From QQVM01 sp035341855 (GTDB lineage: Bacteria > Bacteroidota > Bacteroidia > AKYH767-A > 2013-40CM-41-45): DNA of 64,000 nt. Below, piece after piece: positions 27,065 through 36,969 of the stretch. The DNA lies in NCBI GenBank assembly GCA_035341855.1, contig DAOQWA010000007.1:39699-103698 (forward strand), in the 5' to 3' direction. Position 1 is the first letter of the stretch; every line of letters starts with the position of its first letter. A program made the position numbers and the translations under genes. The notes beneath the pieces are model-generated. The model saw only the letters and a program-made list of their open reading frames with translations, was not told the origin of the DNA and ran no database searches.

Positions 27065-27764
27065 AAAATTAAATAAATCCTTTACTACACTTGATGTTCT
27101 GAAAGATGTCAACCTTGTTTTTGACCGGGGAGAGGTAGTTTGTTTGATCGGGCCAAATGGTTCGGGAAAAACTACTCTCATCAAGTGTTTATTGGGATTA
27201 GTTATCCCGGATGCAGGTTCTGTCTATTATAAGGACAAGCCGGTACTTGGTACCTGGGCCTATAGAAGGGAGTTTGGATATATGCCTCAGATCAGCAGAT
27301 TTCCTGAGCATATCAAAGTGCGTCAGGTATTTCAGATGATGAAGGATTTGAGAAGTAATGATGGAGTAGTTGATGAAGATTTATTGCGTGCATTTTCAAT
27401 TGATAGTATCATGGAGAAGAGGATGGCATATCTTTCCGGCGGAACCAGGCAAAAAGTTAGTGCTGCTCTTGCTTATCTTTTTAGTCCGGAAGTTTTAATT
27501 CTAGATGAACCTACTGCCGGTTTGGACCCTATATCTTCTGAGCAATTGAAAGCAAAAGTGATGAAGGAAAAACACAAAGGAAAGTTGACACTCATAACTT
27601 CACATAACATGACAGAAGTTGAGGAGCTCGCAGATAGAGTTATTTTTATTGTTGAAGGGAGTATTCAATTTAGTAAAACTGTGGAAGATATAAAGAATGA
27701 AACATCTGAGTCGCGATTGGGTAAAGCGCTAGCCGTAATGATGGAGGGCTTTGTGCATGCTTAA
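27051..27764 (+). CDS. nosF: ABC transporter ATPase NosF
   Basis: A 237-residue ABC ATPase. Walker A is GPNGSGKTT (residues 34-42), the signature is LSGGTRQK, Walker B with D-loop is LILDEPTAGLDP, and the switch His is in TSHNMTEVEEL. It pairs with NosY in the inner membrane to form the NosFY transporter needed for CuZ maturation. It overlaps nosD upstream and nosY downstream, so translation is coupled. Confidence 0.92.
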   Translation: MIKIEKLNKSFTTLDVLKDVNLVFDRGEVVCLIGPNGSGKTTLIKCLLGLVIPDAGSVYYKDKPVLGTWAYRREFGYMPQISRFPEHIKVRQVFQMMKDLRSNDGVVDEDLLRAFSIDSIMEKRMAYLSGGTRQKVSAALAYLFSPEVLILDEPTAGLDPISSEQLKAKVMKEKHKGKLTLITSHNMTEVEELADRVIFIVEGSIQFSKTVEDIKNETSESRLGKALAVMMEGFVHA

Positions 27765-28524
27765 GGTGTTGAAATACGTAGTTTATGATATTATGAGAAG
27801 TAAGATGGTGCTCATCTATACATTGTTAATGTTTTTTCTGTGCTTTGGTCTCTTTTATTTAGGTGCTGATTATGCCAGTACACTTGTAAGTCTTTTACAT
27901 GTGATATTACTTGTGGTGCCATTGATATGTATAGTTTTTGCTACGATTCATTTTTATAATTCGAGAGAATTTATTGAGATGCTGCTGGCACAACCAATAG
28001 ACAGAAATAGCATTTTCTTTGGAGAGTACCTGGGACTTGCGGGGTCATTGGCACTTTCTTTATTAATAGGGTTAGGTTTACCTGTACTCCTGTGGCAGCC
28101 CACTGAACCGGCATTGTACCTTGTAATTGTTGGATTGTTGCTGACTTTTATCTTTACTGCACTTGCCTTTTTAACTTCTGTCCGAAGCCTCGATAAAGCC
28201 AAAGGTATTGGCTCTGCATTATTATTGTGGTTTTATTTTGCTGTTTTATTTGATGGAATTGTATTGTTGATCTTGCATTATTTTAATGATTACCCTCTAG
28301 AAGAGCTGGTGCTTGTTTTAACAGCTTTGAACCCGATCGATATGGGAAGAGTATTGATCTTATTGAAATTGGATTCCTCAGCTTTAATGGGGTACACGGG
28401 GGCATTGTACAATAAGTTTTTTGGAAGTAGTTTCGGACAGATATTTTCGATCACCGTGCTTTTAATATGGGCTTCAGTTCCTGTTCTCAGAGCGAGAAAG
28501 ATTTTTGCCAAGAAAGATCTATAA
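27757..28524 (+). CDS. nosY: ABC transporter permease NosY
   Basis: A 255-residue six-span permease from the ATG at 27757, which overlaps the nosF end by 8 bases; a TTG two codons earlier is less likely. It has the ABC-2-type NosY form, with FYNSREFIEMLLAQPIDRN and SIFFGEYLGLAGSLALSLL. It is the last gene of the nos operon. No nosR or nosX lies in the window, as expected of clade II clusters. Confidence 0.92.
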   Translation: MLKVLKYVVYDIMRSKMVLIYTLLMFFLCFGLFYLGADYASTLVSLLHVILLVVPLICIVFATIHFYNSREFIEMLLAQPIDRNSIFFGEYLGLAGSLALSLLIGLGLPVLLWQPTEPALYLVIVGLLLTFIFTALAFLTSVRSLDKAKGIGSALLLWFYFAVLFDGIVLLILHYFNDYPLEELVLVLTALNPIDMGRVLILLKLDSSALMGYTGALYNKFFGSSFGQIFSITVLLIWASVPVLRARKIFAKKDL

Positions 28525-28525
28525 A

Positions 28526-28557
28526 ACAGAACCCTGCAAATAATTGCAGGGTTCTGT
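28526..28557. terminator. Bidirectional hairpin terminator
   Basis: A perfect 14-bp stem (28526-28539 with 28544-28557) closes an ATAA loop 1 base after the nosY stop. The T-rich flank (TTTTAT) is on the minus-strand side, so it fits best as terminator of the convergent OmpA gene, while the strong stem may also end the nos transcript. Confidence 0.75.
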
Positions 28558-28599
28558 CAAATTCATATTATTTATGGCCCGGTCAATCAGCTTTGAAAT

Positions 28600-30771
28600 T
28601 TATTCAAGAATTGTAAATTCTACTCTTCTGTTTTTTTGTCTTCCCTGAGGTGTAGTGTTTGGAGCAACCGGTTGTGTTAATCCATAACCCTTAGCGATTA
28701 TTCTGTTTTCGTCTATGCCTTTTTCTGTCAGATAGGTTTTAACGGCCTCTGCACGATTCAAGGAGATACGCATATTTAATTGTGCTGATCCTACATTGTC
28801 AGTATGGCCCTCAATGAGAATCCTGAAGCTTGGTTTTCTTTGTAGAAGTTTCACGAGTTCTTCAAGGGCAACATAGCTGGTTTGACGAATAATAGCTTTA
28901 CCGCTTTCAAATTCCAGATTGCTGAACACTTTATTGATAATGTCCTGATCTTCTTTATTTAGTTTTACTTTCAGTGGTGCTGCCGGTTTTACTTCCACTT
29001 TTTCTATAACCGGACATCCATTATTCGATTTCGGCCCGGGAACAAGGACGCAACTGTCAAGTTTATCTATGATCCCGTCTGCGTCTGTATCAGGACAACC
29101 TTTGTTGATGGCCAATCCCTTTTCAGTAATGCAATCATCTTCAGGATCTGGAATAGAATCCATGTCGGTATCAGGACAGCCCGAGAACATTACCAGGCCT
29201 GAATCCGTTGGGCATTTGTCGGCTTTGTCGGTAATGCCATCGCCATCAGTATCGGGACAACCATCAAGGCTCTTGAGGCCTGCGATATCCGGACATTTAT
29301 CATCTTTATCCGGAACATCGTCGCCATCTTTATCCGGGCAACCGTCAAATTTTAAAAGACCGGGAATGTCCGGACAAGAATCCTTTTTATCGCGCACCTT
29401 ATCTTTATCCTTATCCTTGAATGGACGACCGAAGATGAGATTAAATCCGAAGTGTACCTGTGTATTTCTTGCATCAAGTGGAGCGATAAGTCCGATTACA
29501 TTGTCTGTAACTGTATATAGCTGTACTGCACCTACATTCACCGCCAGGCCAAGCCCGACATTATCGAATGTGTGATTCATATAGGAGTATGACAAAGATG
29601 TGGTGAGATGTCGCCCAACCTGAAGGTTATATGATAATGAGACTGTTGGCTGAACAGTTTTTTTGAAAAATTCCATGTGGATCAATCCACCCGCAAAACT
29701 ATTTTCATTAATGCGATAGTTGGCTCCCAGATAAACATGCATGGGGAGATAGGTGGTATAAGATTCATCATTTTCATTTGTCTTGAATGTTTCTGTCAGC
29801 GAATCTAATACGGCTTCAAGGTTTGCACTGGTATCATTGATGAATCTGAGCAAGTCAATCCCGGAAAATTCGTATTTACCTGCTGAAGTTTTATAATTTT
29901 TTATATCCTCTTTCCATTTGATATATCCGAGATCAACTACACTAAGATTAAAATTCCACTTTTCGTCATATTTGTAGGACGCACCGAGGTCCGCAGCGAA
30001 TCCACGGTTCTTCCTCTTGAAGAGATAATTATTGATGTTCTTGGAGCGAACTCCGGAATCAGATGTGTCAAACTGTTCGTAACCGTCTTCACTATTGTCC
30101 GGCGATGAAGAGTGAATAATAACATCTGTTGGAACTTCCAGGCCATAGTCATCCGATGCTGTATAAAATCCAAAGCTACCTGCAGTAGATGAATAGTTTT
30201 CCATTCCATATAAATATTTGATGCGGAAACCGGTTCTCCATTTTTCATTCACCTCATAGGCCCAGCCGATACTGTAATCACGGTAGTGTGTTGCATCAAA
30301 ACCTGTCTTTTTAAAATCCAGTTGTTGGCCAATATAAGCACCATTGCCCTTGTCTATTAGATTGATCAGGTCCTTCGAGTATAGAAAAGCAAAATTTACA
30401 TGCTCCGTAACATTTACGGTAAAGTAATTTTTCTTCATCTTAAATCCGAATGAGATGAGATCGGTATTGAATGAGGTTTTTAAGAAATTTGTTTTGCGTA
30501 GTTTTTTAATAGTGTTTTCAATGTCGATCACAACTGAATCGTCGGAGCGAAGTGTATAAAAATCGTGATAGCGAAAGCTGCTGTTGCTCAAGTTAAAATA
30601 AACGGAAGATATTACGGGCAATCCGATATAAAATTTGTTTACAGGAGCCAGGGAAGGATTTACTCTCGATGATTGGCTAATGTTAGGCATGTTATAGAGA
30701 GTAAGATCCTGTTGTGCAAACAAGCTGAGGCAAGGACTACAAAGCAAACAGAGTATAAGTATTTTTTTCAT
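28600..30771 (-). CDS. Outer membrane barrel with TSP3 repeats and OmpA domain
   Basis: A 723-residue protein. The ATG at 30771 was chosen because it opens a signal peptide (MKKILILCLLCSPCLSLFAQ). Residues ~20-430 form a DUF5723-like beta-barrel (NPSLAPVNKFYIGLPVIS). Residues ~435-580 hold five calcium-binding thrombospondin type 3 repeats (pattern DxDxDGxxDxxDxCP). The C-terminal ~110 residues are an OmpA/peptidoglycan-binding domain (ILIEGHTDNVGSAQLN, SLNRAEAVKTYL). It should anchor the outer membrane to the cell wall. It ends an operon with a lipoprotein gene 30 bases upstream. Confidence 0.88.
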   Translation of the reverse strand: MKKILILCLLCSPCLSLFAQQDLTLYNMPNISQSSRVNPSLAPVNKFYIGLPVISSVYFNLSNSSFRYHDFYTLRSDDSVVIDIENTIKKLRKTNFLKTSFNTDLISFGFKMKKNYFTVNVTEHVNFAFLYSKDLINLIDKGNGAYIGQQLDFKKTGFDATHYRDYSIGWAYEVNEKWRTGFRIKYLYGMENYSSTAGSFGFYTASDDYGLEVPTDVIIHSSSPDNSEDGYEQFDTSDSGVRSKNINNYLFKRKNRGFAADLGASYKYDEKWNFNLSVVDLGYIKWKEDIKNYKTSAGKYEFSGIDLLRFINDTSANLEAVLDSLTETFKTNENDESYTTYLPMHVYLGANYRINENSFAGGLIHMEFFKKTVQPTVSLSYNLQVGRHLTTSLSYSYMNHTFDNVGLGLAVNVGAVQLYTVTDNVIGLIAPLDARNTQVHFGFNLIFGRPFKDKDKDKVRDKKDSCPDIPGLLKFDGCPDKDGDDVPDKDDKCPDIAGLKSLDGCPDTDGDGITDKADKCPTDSGLVMFSGCPDTDMDSIPDPEDDCITEKGLAINKGCPDTDADGIIDKLDSCVLVPGPKSNNGCPVIEKVEVKPAAPLKVKLNKEDQDIINKVFSNLEFESGKAIIRQTSYVALEELVKLLQRKPSFRILIEGHTDNVGSAQLNMRISLNRAEAVKTYLTEKGIDENRIIAKGYGLTQPVAPNTTPQGRQKNRRVEFTILE

Positions 30772-30800
30772 GACGATATGGTTTAATGTTTGCATCTAGC

Positions 30801-32390
30801 TTAGAATTCCAGGGTTAAAAATGCATGAACTCCAATTTTAATATCGAGTCTGTAATCAGAATAGATCGGAACCTGAGTTTGAGGTGCATTTTGTGTATTC
30901 ACAACAGAGAAAATGATAAGCTTTTTTGCATGATAGATATTTCTCAAACGATCAGGGCCAAACTCTTCATCACGTGTTTTTTTGTATGGAAGTACAACCC
31001 GTCCATCAGAATTGAGTAAACCTGATGCAATGATAAAATCGCCGGGGTCACTTAAGAGTGAGTCAAGGACTACGCCTGCAGAATCAGTAAAGTAAAGTTG
31101 TATATATGCGTCTGCAGGAAAACCATTCTGAGCATTAATTCTGAAGATCGCTTTATTGAGCTCCTGAATATTGTCAAGTTCAAAATCTGATGTGTCGCTT
31201 ACACTAAAGCCGTTCGCCGAACCTCTGAGTGGAAGGTTTACTTCGACATCTACTGCAAATCTGCTGGAGTCAGTGATGAAATTATAAGAAGGTGTAGGGC
31301 TATTGGATACAGCATCTATATCAAAGGCAATGTATCTTGGATTTTGATCCATGATCGTATTGATATTACTATTTGTCTGATCTACGAAAAAGGAGCCTGT
31401 TGCTGTTTGCCCTACTACAGTCGGTGAGCCAATTGGCAATGGGTTCGGAATTGTATTTGTGATTGGAGTGTTTACACCGGTACTTGAAATTGAATAAAAT
31501 GATGTCACCTGAGAATTAACCGGGACTCCAAAAGAATTGCTTAAATTAAAAGTAATATGCGGATCATTAAATGCGATGTTCCCGAAAAGAGTATTGTTGA
31601 ATAGTTCGATCCGGCTGGAGTCACCTGTTACAGATAATGTACGTTGACCTAAATAGCCATAAGCTTCTGCCATTTTCAAATTAGTCAGATTGTTACTGAT
31701 GGTTATATTTCTGTTCGCGGTAGGCAAACTTGTTGAGGAGTTAGTAAATGATAATGTATATGTTACCCGTAGTTCATTAAATGAGCCGTTGCCCGTAAAA
31801 TCAAATTTGTAGCCTGCTAGATTGCCCGAAAGTAAAGCGCTGACAGGTAAGGTGCCACCATAGATGAAAGGCAGGCTTTGTGAAAATGGAATTCCATTTA
31901 AAGTAGCATCGGGAATAGTAATGGTTAATTCCCCGCTATGTGGAATTTGTGATTGTACCGAGATTTCTAATGCACCTAAATTTAATAATAATGAATCAAG
32001 TTGCTCACCGCTGCTGACAACAAAAGGAAAGACTGTGTTCAATGTCTTGCTTAATGTTCCTGTTTGATAGAGTTGGGTGCTATCTGTCGTGGTTGTAGTT
32101 ATTGTCCGGCTATTGCTTTGATCCTGCAAGGGGAGAAACTCATATCCATATACTGAATAAATATTTGCCTTGTAAATTAGATGAACGAGGTTATTGCTAT
32201 CGACGTCTACAGTTGTAGAGTTTGAGAATCCGGTGAGGTCTTTTATTCCGAGAGATGAATTGATCAATGGAATAGCAAATTCCGGGTTCCAGGTACTCGA
32301 TACTATCTTGTCATATTGAAAATCTTCATCCTTAATACAGCCTGTTAGTAACACGGAAAGTGTAAATAATAAGAGGGAAGCTTGCTTCAT
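30801..32390 (-). CDS. Putative surface lipoprotein, unknown function
   Basis: A 529-residue protein with a lipoprotein signal peptide (MKQASLLLFTLSVLLTGC, lipid-acceptor Cys18); the ATG at 32390 was chosen for this. The rest is beta-rich, Ser/Thr/Asn-rich, and probably exported, with segments such as WNPEFAIPLINSSLGIKDL and several strand-turn repeats. No catalytic motif is seen. I do not recognise a named domain. It lies between the OmpA/TSP3 gene and a membrane-anchored propeller-like protein, all within 40 bases of each other. Confidence 0.8.
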   Translation of the reverse strand: MKQASLLLFTLSVLLTGCIKDEDFQYDKIVSSTWNPEFAIPLINSSLGIKDLTGFSNSTTVDVDSNNLVHLIYKANIYSVYGYEFLPLQDQSNSRTITTTTTDSTQLYQTGTLSKTLNTVFPFVVSSGEQLDSLLLNLGALEISVQSQIPHSGELTITIPDATLNGIPFSQSLPFIYGGTLPVSALLSGNLAGYKFDFTGNGSFNELRVTYTLSFTNSSTSLPTANRNITISNNLTNLKMAEAYGYLGQRTLSVTGDSSRIELFNNTLFGNIAFNDPHITFNLSNSFGVPVNSQVTSFYSISSTGVNTPITNTIPNPLPIGSPTVVGQTATGSFFVDQTNSNINTIMDQNPRYIAFDIDAVSNSPTPSYNFITDSSRFAVDVEVNLPLRGSANGFSVSDTSDFELDNIQELNKAIFRINAQNGFPADAYIQLYFTDSAGVVLDSLLSDPGDFIIASGLLNSDGRVVLPYKKTRDEEFGPDRLRNIYHAKKLIIFSVVNTQNAPQTQVPIYSDYRLDIKIGVHAFLTLEF

Positions 32391-32426
32391 TGGGATCTTT
32401 AGGTTTATCATGATAAAAGAAATTTG

Positions 32427-35123
32427 CTATTCGATGTGATATAAATATATTGTTGAGTTTTCTGAGCCGATTGATAAGATCAAATTGTTCGGGTTTTCTG
32501 AATTCCTGATGCTGAATTCTCCTGAGCCATTTACAGGAAACCCTTTGGTGATGCTACAGTCTTCATTGATGAGGAGGAATCGGTTCTTTGTATCTGAGCT
32601 AAGTCCTGTCCATGAATTGGAATATTTGTCAGTACTATGAACCCAGGTGTAGTCCTCAAGCTTTGAAAGGTATTTTAGACAGGTTTTTTTGTCGTCCAGG
32701 CTACGAAATATTAATGAGTCTTTGTAAAGTATTCCCTCATATAATTTTGATTTTTCGTGACTTCTGGATATACAATAGTTAATGCTTTGGGGTGGAGCAC
32801 TAAACTTTTTGATAACCTGATTATCAAGGAGCATTGTCGTAGTTTCGTTGCTGTCACGATAGCATATTATTGATGATCCTGACGAGTCAGGCAGAATGCG
32901 AAGTGTGGAGTTTGTTAATAATGTACTTGTAGAATTTAGTAATTTCATCTTTCCCCTGATATCAGAAAGATATATCGCATCCTGCGATTGAATTAACAAG
33001 TTTCTTTTTTGATTTACCCGGATAGGCTCAACAGGTAATTTTACATTCTTTAAATTAAGATTTGTTTGCCAGTCAGGAACAGGCTTTCCATTTAATTCGT
33101 ATGCATAGATTTGTTCATTCTCACATGCAATATAGATTACGAAATTATTTCTTCCATTAGTTTCAATTACCGATGCACCATTACTAGCCCTTGCAGGAAG
33201 CTTAATTGGATATCGCGCAACATTTGATCCGCCCGAATTGATCAAGAAAAGCTTAGTTGCTGTGCTGAAAAAAATCTGTGATTCGCCATTTTTGTAATAG
33301 TCCACATCATAGATCCGGCTAAGAATAGGTTCGTCAAGCTCTTTTTTCCAAACTAAATTGCCGGCCTGATCAAAATAGTAAAGATTATGCCCTTTATCCT
33401 GACAGATCACAGCATATTTTCCTTTTCCTGCATCAACAATTGTTGGGTGCAGTAAAATTTCATTGTCGAGATCGGCAGACCAGATCAAACTGACCTCTTT
33501 TGTTTTTGTTTTGTTGAAATTCAATTGTGCCTGAACTATAACCTTGTCATGACTATTACCTGAATTGTATTGAAAAGTTCCAAAACTATCCCATATCTCC
33601 AGTTTTTTTGCAATAGAATTGCCGGTTTTTTCATTTGTTATTGCATATAAAAGGTTGAGACTTCCGGCAAAATCAATGTAGAGGCCAATATTTGATGCTT
33701 TTTCGAAATTGCTTTTTTCTGATTCCGTCATCACCGTCGAAAGGCTTGTTTCGTTTTCAATGTCATCAATTATGCCCTTAATGGCACTTTGTTGGTTTGC
33801 AAAAATGATGTAATCTTTATATTGAAAATACCAGGGATTGCGAATCATTCGAAATTGTTTGCCATAGTTTAGGGCAAGGAGATTTTCGGAATTTATTTTG
33901 CCCAAATTGTAGCCAAGGTATTTTTGCCTGATCTCTTTTCCATTGTATTTATTTTGAAGCTCATCGAGTGAATTGAGTGCCGAATTTGAATTGTTGCATT
34001 GGATGATTGCGAAGCTATTGTTATCGGGAGAGGTGTTTCCTGTTTCGGTGATGAACAATGCAATTTCATTTCCGATCCAGGAAAGGATTTTTGGTTCATA
34101 TCCACTTTTATCTCCACCTGTACTTCCTTCTTTTGTTGAATTTTCAGCAGGATCAAAGAACAAATTGTTTGAACGCATTTGTTGAAATGTCTGAATGAGA
34201 TTGTCAGAGCCAAAGCGCAGGCAAAAGGAAGTGCGTCTGGGTATGATATGATGTATTTTACTCATCTCGGTAGCCTGATTTCTGAAACATAAGACGAGGT
34301 CGCTGGTATCGAGACTACTTGCAGTTCCTTCAAGTTGAATTTGGTTGGCTTTTAAGATTATATTAAAGCCTTGCCATCTGCTAAATGAACCTATTGCATT
34401 TAGAAGTGATGAATAGGAAATATTCAGGTAGGCTTCAAGATGTTTTTGGAGACTTAGTTGATTGACAAATAAATTTATTCCGCTATCATCTTTACTCGGT
34501 ATACTTAGACGTTTGAATGATTTTGATTCACGGATTGATTTCTCTGACTTTAAGTGATGAATAGAATTTTCAACGAGGAATGATGTTGAACTGACAAGAA
34601 CTAGTCCGTCACTTATTGCCACTGCAACTTTCACGACATTCTTTTTCCACAATTCTATAATTTTCGTATTCTCATATTCACGGGTCTCAGTGCGTAGTCC
34701 ATTGGATTGCCAGCTATTTGCCCATTCAATGATTTTTTTTTGGTCAATCGCATTATGTTGCTTTAGCACTAGCAGTAAATCAAAATCTCTTGCTTTTGTA
34801 GGATGCACAGAAATGAAAGCTTCGGCTTCAGTCCACATTGCCTTTGTTTCCCGGGTAATTAAGAGAACTGAATCAACCAGGCTGAATTTTTTATCGGCAG
34901 CAGCTATCGATGAGTTTGCACAAAAGCTTTTCCAAAAGTCTGTTGATCTAAGCGAATCCAGAGATTGGTGTCCTGATCTCAGTTGAATGATAAATGAAGC
35001 ATTTTCAGGAATTGCATCCAATCCATTGGCTTTAAAAAAGGTGGAATTGTTATTTACATAGAGTACTCCAACTATTGTAACTAAGAGAATAATAGCAATT
35101 ATTAAAAGTTTATTCAGCTTCAT
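32427..35123 (-). CDS. Membrane-anchored protein with propeller-like C-terminus
   Basis: An 898-residue protein with one N-terminal membrane anchor (about residues 5-24, LLIIAIILLVTIVGVLYV). Residues ~30-540 form a large extracytoplasmic region that begins IPENASFIIQLRSGHQSL and may belong to DUF3352-type proteins. Residues ~560-898 have strand repeats like a WD40 or PQQ-like propeller (YDVDYYKNGESQIFFSTATKLFLI, GKYAVICQDKGHNLYYFDQAG). It starts the operon with the lipoprotein and OmpA/TSP3 genes, 36 bases before the lipoprotein. No enzyme motif is seen. It may be part of an envelope complex with these partners. Confidence 0.78.
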   Translation of the reverse strand: MKLNKLLIIAIILLVTIVGVLYVNNNSTFFKANGLDAIPENASFIIQLRSGHQSLDSLRSTDFWKSFCANSSIAAADKKFSLVDSVLLITRETKAMWTEAEAFISVHPTKARDFDLLLVLKQHNAIDQKKIIEWANSWQSNGLRTETREYENTKIIELWKKNVVKVAVAISDGLVLVSSTSFLVENSIHHLKSEKSIRESKSFKRLSIPSKDDSGINLFVNQLSLQKHLEAYLNISYSSLLNAIGSFSRWQGFNIILKANQIQLEGTASSLDTSDLVLCFRNQATEMSKIHHIIPRRTSFCLRFGSDNLIQTFQQMRSNNLFFDPAENSTKEGSTGGDKSGYEPKILSWIGNEIALFITETGNTSPDNNSFAIIQCNNSNSALNSLDELQNKYNGKEIRQKYLGYNLGKINSENLLALNYGKQFRMIRNPWYFQYKDYIIFANQQSAIKGIIDDIENETSLSTVMTESEKSNFEKASNIGLYIDFAGSLNLLYAITNEKTGNSIAKKLEIWDSFGTFQYNSGNSHDKVIVQAQLNFNKTKTKEVSLIWSADLDNEILLHPTIVDAGKGKYAVICQDKGHNLYYFDQAGNLVWKKELDEPILSRIYDVDYYKNGESQIFFSTATKLFLINSGGSNVARYPIKLPARASNGASVIETNGRNNFVIYIACENEQIYAYELNGKPVPDWQTNLNLKNVKLPVEPIRVNQKRNLLIQSQDAIYLSDIRGKMKLLNSTSTLLTNSTLRILPDSSGSSIICYRDSNETTTMLLDNQVIKKFSAPPQSINYCISRSHEKSKLYEGILYKDSLIFRSLDDKKTCLKYLSKLEDYTWVHSTDKYSNSWTGLSSDTKNRFLLINEDCSITKGFPVNGSGEFSIRNSENPNNLILSIGSENSTIYLYHIE

Positions 35124-35210
35124 GTCAAGGTTGAAAATAACCTATGTAAATAAAGCTAAGAACTCAGTCGGGTGGTGATAATCTTTTAGGAATTATAGAC
35201 AATTGTTTGT

Positions 35211-35813
35211 TCACAGAGAGTCATCTACAGCAAACAAACGAAAAGATTTACGGTGAATGGGGCTGATCCCAAATTTCACAATGGCTTGTCTGTGTTTGAC
35301 CGTGCCATAGCCTTTGTTTTGGGCCCATTCGTAATGCGGGAACTTTTTGTGCAAATTATTCATATACTCATCTCTGTGAGTTTTTGCCAGAACAGATGCT
35401 GCAGCGATAGATGCAAATTTTGAGTCCCCTTCAACTATGCAGGAATAAGGTGTTGCTATATGGGTTTTAAATCGATTTCCATCTATAATTAAGTATTCTG
35501 CCGGACATTTTAGCTGCATAATGGCTCTGTTCATGGCAAGGAATGAGGCATTGAGGATATTAATCTGATCAATTTCTTTGTGATCAACGGAAGCAACAGC
35601 CCAGGCAATCGCTTGTTTTTCTATCTCAGGCCTTAGCCTTTCTCTTTGTTGTTCTGTCAGTTTTTTTGAGTCATTCAGCAGAGGGAGTTTAAAGTCTCTG
35701 GGTAAAATTACAGCGGCTGCAAAGACAGGGCCCGCCAGACAGCCTCTGCCGGCTTCATCACAACCGGCTTCAACCAGGTGTTCCTGATAATATGGTTTTA
35801 GTTTGTTATTCAA
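35211..35813 (-). CDS. rnhB: Ribonuclease HII
   Basis: A 200-residue enzyme that cuts RNA in RNA-DNA hybrids and removes single ribonucleotides from DNA. The catalytic acids are Asp19 and Glu20 in DEAGRGCLAGPV, Asp111 in YLIIDGNRF and Asp149 in THRDEYM. Length is normal. The glycosyltransferase gene ends 28 bases upstream on the same strand. Confidence 0.95.
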   Translation of the reverse strand: MNNKLKPYYQEHLVEAGCDEAGRGCLAGPVFAAAVILPRDFKLPLLNDSKKLTEQQRERLRPEIEKQAIAWAVASVDHKEIDQINILNASFLAMNRAIMQLKCPAEYLIIDGNRFKTHIATPYSCIVEGDSKFASIAAASVLAKTHRDEYMNNLHKKFPHYEWAQNKGYGTVKHRQAIVKFGISPIHRKSFRLFAVDDSL

Positions 35814-35841
35814 TTGTTCTAAATCTCTTGACGGCCATAAG

Positions 35842-36969
35842 TTAATTCGAAGAACACTTCATCATACTATTCCACAGATCATCAGCCGTTTTTTGCCAGC
35901 TGAATGCATCTTTTCTTTGTAAGCCTTTTTCGATCAGGGACTGCCTTAGTTTTTCGTTTTCTGTGAGTTCGATCATAGCCTTTGAAATGTCTTCAACATT
36001 GAAAGGGTTTACTAATAATGCTGCATCGGCTGCAATTTCCGGCATAGAAGTAGTATTGGAGCAAATTACAGGCACACCACAACGGAAAGCTTCAACAATA
36101 GGAATTCCGAATCCTTCGAATAAGGAAACATAAGTAAGTGCAAATGCAGATGCTGTCAGTAAGTACAACTCCTGATCCGGGATCCTTCCGGTGAAGATCA
36201 CATCTTTTTGGTGTTCCATTTCCGAGAATGCAGACTGCATATCATTTGTCCACCATCTTTTAGTACCGGCAAGGACAAGGACAAAGTCTTTTCCGGTCAT
36301 TTTTTTATACAGATCAAATGCTTTTAAAAGCTTGGCAATATTTTTTCTTTGGTGCAGTGTGCCAATAAACAGAAAATATTCTTTTCCATCTGAGTATTTG
36401 TCGCGAATTGTCTTTTTTAAATCGTCTGAGATGGGTATGAAACCTTCACTGGCACCGTTGTACACTATATCAATTTTATTTTCGGGCAGGCTATAGGTGG
36501 AGGCAATATCATTCTTTGAAAATTCAGAAACAGAGGCAATTCTATGTGCCTTTTTTGCAAAACGGGGAAAGAAGAAGCGATAGTAGAAGCGGTAGATAAA
36601 CGGAAGATCTCCCGGATAATGTTCGAAGTTTATATCGTGAATGACCGCAAGACTTTTCACTTTTGATGTCAATGAAAGAAATCCGTCTGTGGAAACGAAT
36701 AAATTTGGTTTTGTTTTTTTTAGCAGTCTTGCAAGCGACCATTCATACCATATTACCCACAAGACAGGATGTCTTGCTGCCGGAGAAATGATTACCGGCT
36801 TTACGTTATCCGCAAATAAAAATGAATTGTCATAAGGCCTGTCGAAAATAAAAATGAATTCATGTTCAGGGTGCTGCTGAGTGATCCTTTTGAAGCTTTC
36901 GTATGTAAAGTACCCGATTCCCTCCATTTTGTTTAAACGAAGCATACGAGTATTGACTGCAATAATCAT
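35842..36969 (-). CDS. Glycosyltransferase (GT4, GT-B fold)
   Basis: A 375-residue retaining glycosyltransferase. The ATG at 36969 (MIIAVNTRMLRLNKMEG) fits the family start better than the frame's earlier ATG. The C-terminal nucleotide-sugar domain has GTLHQRKNIAKLLKAF and the ExxxxxxxE motif in FEGFGIPIVEAFRCGVPVICSN. The substrate cannot be read. It is probably part of cell-surface polysaccharide assembly and is cotranscribed with rnhB. Confidence 0.88.
   Translation of the reverse strand: MIIAVNTRMLRLNKMEGIGYFTYESFKRITQQHPEHEFIFIFDRPYDNSFLFADNVKPVIISPAARHPVLWVIWYEWSLARLLKKTKPNLFVSTDGFLSLTSKVKSLAVIHDINFEHYPGDLPFIYRFYYRFFFPRFAKKAHRIASVSEFSKNDIASTYSLPENKIDIVYNGASEGFIPISDDLKKTIRDKYSDGKEYFLFIGTLHQRKNIAKLLKAFDLYKKMTGKDFVLVLAGTKRWWTNDMQSAFSEMEHQKDVIFTGRIPDQELYLLTASAFALTYVSLFEGFGIPIVEAFRCGVPVICSNTTSMPEIAADAALLVNPFNVEDISKAMIELTENEKLRQSLIEKGLQRKDAFSWQKTADDLWNSMMKCSSN

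Noticed and set aside
26431..27184. Several minus-strand frames of 65-92 codons over nosD and nosF
   Set aside because: They overlap strongly supported nos genes, have no recognisable domain and no start signals.
29069..29575. 168-codon plus-strand frame with repeated SVSGQP units
   Set aside because: It is the antisense image of the thrombospondin type 3 repeats in the OmpA gene; the repetition comes from the real gene.
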